Origin: JAJTHC01 sp044358835
GTDB lineage: Bacteria; Cyanobacteriota; Vampirovibrionia; Vampirovibrionales; JAJTHC01
Direction of reading: 5' to 3'
Length of the DNA stretch: 30,656 nucleotides
NCBI GenBank assembly: GCA_044358835.1
Contig: JBIKNF010000015.1
Span: 1 to 30,656, forward strand
Both the position numbers and the translations under genes were made by a program. Within the stretch, counting starts at the first letter, position 1. Each line of letters starts with the position of its first letter. The notes under the pieces were generated by a model. It made no database searches. It had not been told where the DNA came from and saw only the letters and a list, made by a program, of their open reading frames with translations. Shown here piece by piece: positions 1-5,968 of this stretch.

Positions 1-116
1 TTCTCTTGGGAAAGAAAACCGTTGGTTTCCTCTCCCAACCTCTCCATCCTAAAGGGGTAGATTCACTTCGTGAATAAGAAGCTTGTTTTCCTCTCCCAAA
101 GGGAGAGGGAGCTAAA
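1..116. repeat. Dispersed structured intergenic repeat, copy A (truncated by window edge)
   Basis: Nearly identical to 5520-5636 over about 115 bases with only a handful of substitutions. It contains three short hairpins in series: GAAAACC-gtt-GGTTTCC (about 15-31), ATTCAC-ttc-GTGAAT (61-75) and CTCTCCC-aaa-GGGAGAG (about 91-107). No open reading frame is convincing. It resembles REP/MITE-like intergenic elements, and I see no transposase gene. Whether it acts as DNA or RNA cannot be told from the sequence. Confidence 0.8.
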
Positions 117-200
117 CATCCAAGCACCAGCAATAAAAGAGATCGAGAAACCCCAAAAATCGTGCACTTTAGCCACTAGGAAACATCGTGAACTTCTGTC

Positions 201-211
201 ATGCTTAGCAT
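201..211. promoter_or_regulatory. Short palindrome upstream of the ribbon-helix-helix gene
   Basis: ATGCT-t-AGCAT is a perfect 5-bp inverted repeat around one central base, about 90 bases before the start of the RHH-type gene. RHH proteins often repress themselves through short palindromes or direct repeats in their own leaders, so this is a possible operator. That role is inference only. The rest of 117-298 holds another CTCCCT/AGGGAG fragment near 239-270 and no convincing promoter. Confidence 0.25.
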
Positions 212-298
212 AGTAGCTTGTGTAATCGTCTATGCTTGTCCCTCCTCCCTAAGGGAGAGAGAGAGTAAATCCACACCCAATAAATAGGAGACCCCTTG

Positions 299-736
299 AT
301 GAAAAAAGTCTATTATAATGAAGAAGATGACCCGAGACAACACTTACGCACACGTTATGATATGCGACGGGATTGCTTTATTACCTCGCATACACGCTTT
401 AATTTTTTCACCACCACAGGCGGATCCCGCACGGAATCGGAAAAACACTTTATGGACAAGCTTGAAGCGTGGTTTGCGGTGATGGAAGAAGCAGGCAAGC
501 CGATTGACCGCTCCGCAACCTATGAAGCCCCTCCGCCGATTATGGGGCGTCCCAAAAAGGAACGGGTGCGTCTACATCTTTCCGTGACGCCTGAGTTCAA
601 ACGATTGTTGGAAGGACAAGCCCGAGACTTGCATGCCTCGATTAGTGATGTCATGGAACATGCGTTGAGCCACTACTTGGGTAAGGAAGCTCGGAAAGAG
701 TTTTGGATGTTTCGGGAAGAACACGACCCTCATTAG
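299..736 (+). CDS. Small ribbon-helix-helix (RHH) DNA-binding-like protein
   Basis: A 145-residue protein. I start it at the ATG at 299 rather than the TTG just before it, because AGGAG at 286-290 then sits 8 bases upstream. The N-terminal ~75 residues are charged and unrecognised. A GRPKK basic stretch (about residues 83-87) leads into RVRLHLSVTPEFKRLL and then DLHASISDVMEHALSHYL (about 89-127). This is the strand-helix-helix pattern of Arc/CopG/MetJ-type proteins, where the strand contacts DNA and the helices dimerise. No toxin gene adjoins it, so an antitoxin role is not supported; an autoregulator or array-binding protein is possible. Eight tandem 21-22 bp repeats begin 13 bases after its stop. 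The fold call is moderately sure and the function unknown. Confidence 0.6.
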   Translation: MKKVYYNEEDDPRQHLRTRYDMRRDCFITSHTRFNFFTTTGGSRTESEKHFMDKLEAWFAVMEEAGKPIDRSATYEAPPPIMGRPKKERVRLHLSVTPEFKRLLEGQARDLHASISDVMEHALSHYLGKEARKEFWMFREEHDPH

Positions 737-748
737 GCGAAAATGCTC

Positions 749-920
749 GACTTTCGTGGGTCAAAAAGTCGACTTTTGTGGACAGAAAATCGACTTTCAT
801 GGGTCAAAAAACGGACTTTCGTGGACAGAAAACAGACTTTCATGGCCAGAAATCAGACTTTCATGGGTCAAAAACGGACTTTCGTGGGTCAAAAAGTCGA
901 CTTTTGTGGGTCGAAAAGTC
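749..920. repeat. Eight tandem 21-22 bp repeats (GACTTTCGTGGGTCAAAAA type)
   Basis: Units begin at 749, 771, 792, 814, 835, 856, 877 and 899, each starting GACTTT followed by (C/T)(G/A)TGG, then GTCAAAAA or ACAGAAAA. Lengths are 22, 21, 22, 21, 21, 21, 22 and 22. The spacing is about two DNA turns, so every unit presents the same helix face. Several units carry GACTTT/AAAGTC inverted ends, making the 14-bp palindrome AAAAGTCGACTTTT at two unit junctions (around 764-777 and 892-905). The array lies between the RHH gene and the convergent proC stop. Unequal 21/22 lengths break the reading frame, so it is probably not coding. A protein-binding array or mRNA 3'-end structure is possible. Confidence 0.85.
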
Positions 921-928
921 ACCGCTTT

Positions 929-1753
929 TTAGACGTTTTTGGACAATTCTTCCGCTCGACGTGTCGCGGCATGGACGGCCTCCACCAACGCCTCCGCCAC
1001 ATTGGCCGAGCGTAACACCTCTAGCCCACGCGCTGTTGTGCCGTTCGGGGTGACGACTTCGGATTTGAGCTGAGATGCTGTGGTGGCACGGTTTTCCAGC
1101 AACAAGGAAGCCCCTTTCACCAGTTGAAGCACGCCTTCTTCTACCACAGAAGTGGGCAATCCTTCGGCCAAACCCGCGTCTACCAAGGCTTCCATGATGT
1201 AAAAAATATACGCAGGTCCACTGCCAAACAAGCCTGTAAAGGCGTTGATCTGCCCTTCTTCGAGCCAAACGGCCTTGCCTACCGCTTCAAACACGGATTC
1301 GGCTAATTTTTTTTGAGTTTCGTCCACATAAGCATTGGCAGACAACGCCGTAAATCCTTGTCCCACAAGGGCTGGCGTGTTCGGCATAGCCCTTATGATC
1401 GCCGTATTCGGCAAGGATTTGCCTATCGTCGCCAAGGTCGTACCCGCCGCGATCGATAGCACCAACACGTCTTTTTTTAGGGGGATTTGGGCCAAATCGG
1501 CTAAAACGGCGGGCATTACAAAGGGTTTGACGCCCAAAATCAGCAGATCCACTTGTGAAAGGGCATCTGTTCCCTCTTTAAGTGTGGTGCAAACAACGCC
1601 GTATTCGGCTTGACGTAAAACGGATCGTTGGGGGGAAGAAGCCATCCCCACCACGTTTTCAGGCAAAACGCCTGCCTTCAACAAGCCTTTTAAAATCGCC
1701 CCCGACATGTTGCCTAAGCCGATAATGCCTATTTTTAGGGTGTTTAAATACAT
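929..1753 (-). CDS. proC: Pyrroline-5-carboxylate reductase
   Basis: A 274-residue protein, the usual length for ProC, which reduces 1-pyrroline-5-carboxylate to proline with NAD(P)H in the last step of proline synthesis. The N-terminal Rossmann motif IGLGNMSGAI (11-20) binds the dinucleotide. RAMPNTPA (121-128) and GSGPAY (177-182) are conserved around the substrate site. The C-terminal family signature SEVVTPNGTTARGLEVL spans 231-247. The minus-strand start ATG at 1753 has AAAGGA about 8 bases upstream. It lies 45 bases downstream of purH on the same strand, so the two are probably co-transcribed. Its stop lies just beyond the tandem repeat array, which faces it in convergent orientation. 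Confidence 0.95.
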   Translation of the reverse strand: MYLNTLKIGIIGLGNMSGAILKGLLKAGVLPENVVGMASSPQRSVLRQAEYGVVCTTLKEGTDALSQVDLLILGVKPFVMPAVLADLAQIPLKKDVLVLSIAAGTTLATIGKSLPNTAIIRAMPNTPALVGQGFTALSANAYVDETQKKLAESVFEAVGKAVWLEEGQINAFTGLFGSGPAYIFYIMEALVDAGLAEGLPTSVVEEGVLQLVKGASLLLENRATTASQLKSEVVTPNGTTARGLEVLRSANVAEALVEAVHAATRRAEELSKNV

Positions 1754-1798
1754 TGCTCATTCCTTTATTGATGATAACCTTTTCAAAGCGTGAAGGTA

Positions 1799-3400
1799 TC
1801 AGTGGCGGAATTCACGAACGCTGGTCGCTAACATGGCGATATCATACTGATTAACAGCCGAAATCACGTCGGCATCCTTAATACTGCCTGCTGGCTGAAT
1901 GATGCACGCCACACGGTTTTGCGCCGCAAGCTGGATGTTATCGACCGCTGGGAAGAAGCCGTCGGACGCTAAAACGGCTCCGTTGGCGTTTTCACAGGCT
2001 TGTGCCAAGGCTTGCTCAACCGCACCGACACGACTGGTTTGACCGCCTGAAAGCCCCCATGCTTGACCATCTTTCGCCACCACAATGGCGTTGGACTTCA
2101 AATGCTTGGCGACTTTCCACGCAAAGGCGGCATCTCTCAACTGATCTTCGGTGGGTTTTTTCTTGGAAATGACCTTCAATTCCTTTGCCATGACCGCTTC
2201 AGCTTTCGCAAACTGCTGTTCTTGCACCAACACCAAATTCGGACTCACCTGCTTTAAATACAGACCATCACGGGTTTCCGCAGGGTGCTTGCCCGATTCA
2301 GGCGTCACCCAAGGGCGAGTGACCAAACGCAGGTTTTTCTTGGCTTGCAAAATCGCCAAAGCCCCTTCGCTAAAGCTCGGCGCGAGAATGACTTCGGTGA
2401 AAATATCCACCATGGCTTTTGCGGTAGATTCGTCCACCGCACGGTTTAGCACGACCACCCCGCCAAAAGCAGACAAGGGATCACAATCCAAGGCGCGCTG
2501 GTACGCTTTGGCTAAAGTCGCCCCAACCGCCACGCCACAAGGCTGATTATGCTTGATAATCGCCGCAGCGGGCTCATCGTCAAATTCGCAAATCAAGTTC
2601 CACGCCGCTTCCATGTCCACGATATTGTTGTACGACAAGGGCTTGCCGTGCAAGACGTGAAAATCCACTTCATCAGGACGAATGGCAAATAACGCCGCCG
2701 CTTGGTGCGGATTTTCGCCATAACGCAGGCTTTGAATGTTGTGCAAGGTCAGGTTCATTGTGGTGGGGAACTCCAGAGCGTCGGCTTGATCGCCCAAGGC
2801 TTCGGTGAGAATTTGGCTCGACAGCCAGCCACTAATGGCGTTGTCATAGGTCGAAGAACGCTGAAACGCCGCAAGTGCGAGGCGTTTACGCAAGCCTAGC
2901 GATGTTTGCCCGCCGTTCACAGTTAAATCGGCGATGAGGGCTTCGTATTGATCAGGGCTAGACAGTACGGCGACATCCGCATGGTTTTTCGCCGCGGCTC
3001 GAATGAGGGACGATCCGCCAATGTCGATAAGTTCCACCATGGCGTTGGGGCTTTCGGCGGTTTGAGACTGTGCCAAACCGAGTTCAAAGGGATACAAATT
3101 CACCGCAACGACATCAATTTTAAAGGTGACATCTTTCATGTGATCCGCCTTGTCACGCTTGGCGAGAATGCCTGCGAATATGGTGGGGTGAAGGCTTTTC
3201 ACCCGCCCTTCTAGGATTTCGTCAAAGCCTGTGACGGTGGAGAGATCCACGACGTTTAGCCCAGCCTCTTCGAGCGTTTGGCGCGAACCACCTGTGGCGA
3301 TGAGGCCAAAGCCGAACTTGCTTTGCAAGGCGGTGGCCAGTTCGACGATGTGGGTTTTGTCCCAGACGGAGATAAAGGCGTAGCGAGTGGGGGTGGTCAT
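1799..3400 (-). CDS. purH: Bifunctional AICAR transformylase / IMP cyclohydrolase
   Basis: A 533-residue cytoplasmic enzyme for the last two steps of de novo IMP synthesis: formylation of AICAR with 10-formyl-tetrahydrofolate, then ring closure. The N-terminal cyclohydrolase domain shows SVWDKTHIVELA (11-22), GGSRQTLEEAG (37-47), GRVKSLHP (65-72) and IDIGGSSLIRAAAKNH (125-140). The transformylase domain begins near residue 205 with SLRYGENPHQ (224-233), KHNQPCG with the catalytic Lys-His pair (283-289), DCDPLSAFGGV (305-315) and a C-terminus ending VREFRH. No domain is missing. The start ATG has AAAAAGGA about 12 bases upstream, and proC follows 45 bases downstream. Confidence 0.97.
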   Translation of the reverse strand: MTTPTRYAFISVWDKTHIVELATALQSKFGFGLIATGGSRQTLEEAGLNVVDLSTVTGFDEILEGRVKSLHPTIFAGILAKRDKADHMKDVTFKIDVVAVNLYPFELGLAQSQTAESPNAMVELIDIGGSSLIRAAAKNHADVAVLSSPDQYEALIADLTVNGGQTSLGLRKRLALAAFQRSSTYDNAISGWLSSQILTEALGDQADALEFPTTMNLTLHNIQSLRYGENPHQAAALFAIRPDEVDFHVLHGKPLSYNNIVDMEAAWNLICEFDDEPAAAIIKHNQPCGVAVGATLAKAYQRALDCDPLSAFGGVVVLNRAVDESTAKAMVDIFTEVILAPSFSEGALAILQAKKNLRLVTRPWVTPESGKHPAETRDGLYLKQVSPNLVLVQEQQFAKAEAVMAKELKVISKKKPTEDQLRDAAFAWKVAKHLKSNAIVVAKDGQAWGLSGGQTSRVGAVEQALAQACENANGAVLASDGFFPAVDNIQLAAQNRVACIIQPAGSIKDADVISAVNQYDIAMLATSVREFRH

Positions 3401-3479
3401 TTGTGGGGGTGTCCTTTTTTCTTGGGTTTAGAGCTTTAGTTTACTGAAAACACGATTTTTTGACTAGGGGGGATGTCCT

Positions 3480-3640
3480 GCCTTGTTCCTTCTCCCTTTG
3501 GTCGCACGCCTCGCCGATGGCGGGCTACGCTAGGATGAGGGAAACACCAGCTCTAATTAGGCATCCAAAAACCCTCACCCCAACCCTCTCCCAAAGGGAG
3601 AGGGAGTAAAGCCAGTCAATCAAAGACTTTACGCGTGCCC
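3480..3640. repeat. Intergenic repeat region with CTCTCCC/GGGAGAG hairpin
   Basis: This stretch upstream of purH contains a GC-rich segment, then CCCTCTCCC-aaa-GGGAGAGGG (about 3585-3605). The tail GAGTAAAGCCAGTCAATCAA continues as AGACTTT at 3604-3630 and then ACGCGTG. The 27-base tail recurs at 4374-4400 with two differences. The GAGTAAAGCCA core recurs at about 5629 and, with one change, at about 264. It belongs to the same family as the longer copies at 1-116 and 5520-5636. Confidence 0.7.
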
Positions 3641-3709
3641 CCCATGCCTAATAGCTAAACGGCACGATTTTTAAACCCCCTACTTTTGTAACATTTTATA
3701 GCACGGAGC

Positions 3710-3737
3710 TTGCGTTTTCAGGTTGAAACGGTTTAAT
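3710..3737 (+). promoter_or_regulatory. Possible promoter of the small gene at 3803
   Basis: TTGCGT at 3710-3715 is followed after 16 bases by TTTAAT at 3732-3737, a good -10 but a weak -35. An 8-bp inverted repeat TTGAGCAA (3741-3748) / TTGCTCAA (3780-3787) sits in the would-be leader and could be an operator or stem. The evidence is motif matching only. Confidence 0.3.
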
Positions 3738-3802
3738 AAATTGAGCAATGCTTACTTTGCCTTCAATTACCCCCCCATTTTGCTCAAATAAAGGATTGGC
3801 CC

Positions 3803-4217
3803 ATGTTACGCTCTGTTGCTTTCTCTTCTCCGTCAATGAACACGCCCCGTTTTACCCCCCCCCACTACACAAGTAGAAGTAACTTCTCCCCCCACCGCCC
3901 AAACCCAGCGGAGTGGTAATATAATTACACCTAAAAGTCTTCGGGGTCCGCTTCAGCCCAGCTTAGACTTAAGAGCACTAAAAATTTTGGTAAGGTATGG
4001 AGTGCAACTTTCATTTTTAGAAGCTCGTTTAAATGCCATAAAAACACGACATATGTTAGGCCACTACAAGGAATTGCAATTGGAACAAGTGCCTGCTTTT
4101 ACAAGATTAACTGTCCAAATAGCAGAGCTTACGGACATTATTAGAGGGAGAATAACCAGTATCCCTGAAGAAAATCGTCCCCCGTTTTTAACACAAATTT
4201 TATCAGAGCTTGGATAG
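3803..4217 (+). CDS. Small orphan protein; frame interrupted in a C9 tract
   Basis: I do not recognise this family. The ATG at 3803 has AAAGGA at 3790-3795 with a 7-base spacer, and encodes MLRSVAFSSPSMNTPRFTPP up to nine Cs at 3855-3863. There the frame runs into a stop (TAG-type read-through fails about 20 codons on). Removing one C (or adding two) joins it to the open frame ending at 4217, which is open back through the tract. The repaired product is about 137 residues: a Pro/Thr/Ser-rich N-terminus, then a helical segment LRALKILVRYGVQLSFLEAR and an Ile/Leu-rich C-terminal half. No signal peptide or catalytic motif is visible. Either the tract length is a sequencing error or the gene is phase-variable. 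As it stands, only an internal TTG (3987) could start the downstream part, and that start lacks a good ribosome-binding site. Confidence 0.5.
3855..3863. repeat. Poly-C tract (C9) inside the 5' part of a small gene
   Basis: Nine consecutive Cs at codons 18-20 of the gene starting at 3803, exactly where its reading frame shifts. C8 would restore one uninterrupted frame from 3803 to 4217. Such tracts are classic slippage sites and also classic sequencing-error sites. Confidence 0.8.
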
Positions 4218-4493
4218 TTTTGGCTTGTATTAGGACATGCTCACTAGAACTGGAATCGCGTCCCCATTGCTTTGTCGTCTTTATGCCCAAGTTCAAGCTC
4301 TTTTTGAATAAAAGCCTTTCGCCAAAATGGGAACCTAACGCCCCCTCACCCTGCCTCCCCCCATCGGAAGAGTGAGTAAAGCCAGCCAATCAATGACTTT
4401 TATAAAAATAAGCTCTCGTTTTCACCCTAGTCAACGGGGCGTCTTCATGCTTTACTAAGGAGGCGTGAACCGTGACTTGAGGAGACTTTACGC
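4218..4493. other. Spacer upstream of queG with repeat tail and 6-bp flanking duplication
   Basis: Positions 4374-4400 carry the 27-base repeat tail also seen at 3604-3630, ending GACTTT (4395-4400). At the earlier copy this is followed directly by ACGCGTG. Here ACGCGTG appears only after another GACTTT at 4484-4489, so the queG start GTG lies inside the shared 13-mer GACTTTACGCGTG. The 89 bases between behave like an insertion flanked by GACTTT duplicates. No gene is seen in the spacer. Confidence 0.5.
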
Positions 4494-5417
4494 GTGATTC
4501 CCCACAGCGACATTCAACAACAGCTCGATGCCGTAGGCATTACGCAGTGGGGCGTGCTAAAAGGGGATGCCCTTAAAAATGAAGCCCAGCGCCTAACGGC
4601 GTGGCTGGAAGCTGGGCATCATGCGGATATGGACTGGATGCCTCGTCATGCCGAAAAGCGGGTGTCGCCTCCTGATTTGTGGGAAGGCGTGCAAAGTGTC
4701 GTGGTGGTGGCGATCAACTACTTCCCTGGTTGGCAAGCAGGGCAAGGCGACGATCTCAAAATCGCGCGCTACGCCCTAGGCAAAGACTATCACAAGGTCT
4801 TACGTCGTAAGCTTGGCAAGGTCTTAAAGGCGTTACAAGCCGAACATGAGGGCTTAGACGGGCGTCCCTTTGTGGATTCGGCGCCCTTGCTGGAAAAAGC
4901 CTTGGCCGTTCAAGCAGGCTTGGGCTGGCAAGGAAAGCATAGTCTTCTCATCACCAAAGAAGCGGGATCATGGGTGATGATTGGCGCCTTGTTTCTCAAT
5001 CAAGCGGTGGATGCCTATACGAGTCCCCACGAAAACACGCTAGAATCGGGGCATTGTGGGACGTGTACACGGTGCATCACGGCTTGCCCCACCGATGCGA
5101 TTGTTTCGCCCACGGTGGTTGACAGCCGTAGATGCATCGCCTATTGGACGATTGAAAATACGGAGGAGGCCTTGCCTGATTTCATCCAAGAAAATCAGCA
5201 AAACTGGGGCTTTGGTTGTGATATTTGTCAAGACGTCTGCCCATGGAACCTGAAATTTTCCAAAGTGAGTGAGGAGCCTGCATTTCTGCCTCGGGCGGTG
5301 TTGGCACGTCCCAGTCGGGCCTATTTTGAAGGGTTAAGTGAAGACGACTTTAATGGAGCCTTTGAAAACAGTCCCTTGCGTCGCACGGGTTTGAGAAGAC
5401 TTAAGCGAAACTTATAG
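4494..5417 (+). CDS. queG: Epoxyqueuosine reductase
   Basis: A 307-residue protein. QueG uses cobalamin and two [4Fe-4S] clusters to reduce epoxyqueuosine in tRNA to queuosine, the last step of that wobble-base pathway. Residues 133-158 hold the substrate-site segment DSAPLLEKALAVQAGLGWQG, then KHSLLI. The ferredoxin-like clusters are C188-x2-C191-x2-C194-x3-C198 and C242-x2-C245-x3-C249, with RRCIAYWTIE around C214 between them. The length matches short QueG proteins without the C-terminal HEAT-repeat domain found in longer forms. The start is a GTG at 4494, supported by GGAG at 4481-4484 (9-base spacer). The preceding alternatives hit stops. It stands alone between repeat-rich spacers. The other queuosine genes are not in this window. 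Confidence 0.93.
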   Translation: MIPHSDIQQQLDAVGITQWGVLKGDALKNEAQRLTAWLEAGHHADMDWMPRHAEKRVSPPDLWEGVQSVVVVAINYFPGWQAGQGDDLKIARYALGKDYHKVLRRKLGKVLKALQAEHEGLDGRPFVDSAPLLEKALAVQAGLGWQGKHSLLITKEAGSWVMIGALFLNQAVDAYTSPHENTLESGHCGTCTRCITACPTDAIVSPTVVDSRRCIAYWTIENTEEALPDFIQENQQNWGFGCDICQDVCPWNLKFSKVSEEPAFLPRAVLARPSRAYFEGLSEDDFNGAFENSPLRRTGLRRLKRNL

Positions 5418-5424
5418 TCTTATT

Positions 5425-5444
5425 CCCTCTCCATGAGGAGAGGG
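5425..5444 (+). terminator. Hairpin after queG
   Basis: CCCTCTCC-atga-GGAGAGGG is a perfect 8-bp stem starting 8 bases after the queG stop. No U-run follows, so it is at best a weak terminator or 3'-end stabiliser. It also resembles a minimal member of the CTCTCC repeat family. Confidence 0.45.
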
Positions 5445-5519
5445 CTAGGGAGGGGGGGATTTCTAAAACCCAACGTTGACATCTACTCCCCACCCCAACA
5501 TGGTCGAAAAAGTAAACTT

Positions 5520-5636
5520 TTTCTCTTGGAAAAGAAAACCGTTGGTTTCCTCTCCCAACCTCTCCTTCCTAAAGGAGTAGATTCACTTCGTGAATGAGAA
5601 GTTTGTTTTCCTCCCCTTAAAGGGGAGGGAGTAAAG
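5520..5636. repeat. Dispersed structured intergenic repeat, copy B
   Basis: This is the second long copy of the element at 1-116, with the same three serial hairpins; compensated or neutral changes include CTCCCC-ttaa-GGGGAG replacing CTCTCCC-aaa-GGGAGAG. The third stem thus stays paired although its sequence differs between the copies, which hints that structure is selected. It ends with GAGTAAAGCCA at about 5629-5639, 50 bases before the micropeptide unit. Confidence 0.8.
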
Positions 5637-5645
5637 CCACATTTG

Positions 5646-5651
5646 TATATT
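5646..5651 (+). promoter_or_regulatory. Possible -10 of the micropeptide unit
   Basis: TATATT (5 of 6 matches to TATAAT), about 40 bases before the ribosome-binding site of the 20-codon gene. No good -35 is visible because the upstream sequence is the end of repeat copy B. Weak evidence. Confidence 0.25.
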
Positions 5652-5703
5652 CCCCCATAAAAGCTCAACACCCCCATTCTGTAACGAAAGGAGGTGAAGC
5701 AAA

Positions 5704-5766
5704 ATGGATCATATAGAACATCTTTCGATGTTACTAATTATCCTCCTTCTAGTGACGAAACTCTAG
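5704..5766 (+). CDS. 20-residue hydrophobic micropeptide (type I toxin-like or leader peptide)
   Basis: ATG at 5704 to TAG at 5764-5766 encodes MDHIEHLSMLLIILLLVTKL. Upstream AAAGGAGGTGA (5687-5697) is a perfect ribosome-binding site with a 9-base spacer from GGAGG. The peptide has a short charged N-terminus with Glu at position 5, then a Leu/Ile-rich run (residues 9-17) and a Lys near the end. This size, composition and over-strong RBS are typical of membrane-active type I toxins of the TxpA/BsrE/holin-like kind. Codons 13-15 contain CCTCCTT (5742-5748), which can pair with the RBS (AAGGAGG, 5688-5694) or be held by AGGAGGATA (5765-5773). A strong terminator follows 15 bases after the stop. 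The alternative is a Leu/Ile-responsive leader peptide for the gene at 5969. Expression is inferred, not seen. Confidence 0.55.
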   Translation: MDHIEHLSMLLIILLLVTKL

Positions 5767-5773
5767 GAGGATA
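5739..5773 (+). promoter_or_regulatory. Alternative RNA hairpin overlapping micropeptide stop; anti-RBS switch
   Basis: TATCCTCCT (5739-5747) pairs perfectly with AGGAGGATA (5765-5773) around a 17-base loop that includes the last codons. The same CCTCCTT can instead pair with AAGGAGG of the ribosome-binding site at 5688-5694 (7 bp). The two pairings are mutually exclusive, giving an RBS-hidden and an RBS-open state. Seen by base pairing; the switching itself is inference. Confidence 0.5.
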
Positions 5774-5780
5774 GCTGAAC

Positions 5781-5818
5781 GGAGTTCTCAAGCTTTTACG
5801 CTTGGGGACTCCCCCTTT
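5781..5818 (+). terminator. Rho-independent terminator of the micropeptide unit
   Basis: GGAGTTCTCAAGC (5781-5793) pairs with GCTTGGGGACTCC (5800-5812) over 13 bp including two G-U pairs, with loop TTTTAC, followed by CCCTTTTA. The strong stem and short T-run mark the end of a transcript of roughly 130-160 bases. Confidence 0.75.
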
Positions 5819-5822
5819 TAGT

Positions 5823-5851
5823 ATTGTGGCAAATGGGGAAGCCTTTGTCAA
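5823..5851 (-). promoter_or_regulatory. Opposing promoter reading into the micropeptide unit
   Basis: On the minus strand a consensus -35 TTGACA (5851-5846) is followed after exactly 17 bases by CACAAT (5828-5823; 4 of 6). A transcript would start near 5815 and run antisense across the terminator, the stop region and the micropeptide gene. This is the geometry of 3'-overlapping antisense antitoxins such as RatA opposite txpA. No clear antisense terminator is seen; a weak hairpin plus TTTT lies in repeat copy B near 5525-5549. Confidence 0.4.
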
Positions 5852-5916
5852 GGGATCTGTCTCACTTTACACATCCTGCAATAAACGTATTTTCTAGCTC
5901 ACACGCTAAAAATCCG

Positions 5917-5934
5917 TTGAAACGTTTCTATAAT
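5917..5934 (+). promoter_or_regulatory. Perfect -10 with overlapping LacI-like palindrome
   Basis: TATAAT at 5929-5934 lies 35 bases before the start of the gene at 5969. Immediately before it is the perfect 10-bp palindrome GAAACGTTTC (5919-5928), whose central CG and A/T flanks resemble LacI/GalR-family operators. No -35 at the right distance is obvious. A repressor or activator site for the CgeB-like gene is plausible but unproven. Confidence 0.4.
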
Positions 5935-5968
5935 AAGAAGCATCCCCAAAACGTAGGAAGCCCCTGCT

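Noticed and set aside
749..920. CRISPR array
   Set aside because: Units are contiguous without spacers of constant length and no cas genes are present.
703..1053. Open frames through the tandem repeats giving proteins with KTDFRGQ-type heptads
   Set aside because: Repeat units alternate between 21 and 22 bases so the frame is not kept, there is no ribosome-binding site, and the frames run into proC antisense.
2063..3214. Plus-strand frames across purH
   Set aside because: Shadows of the well-supported minus-strand purH gene.
5917..5922. TTGAAA as -35 for the TATAAT at 5929
   Set aside because: The spacer is only 6 bases.
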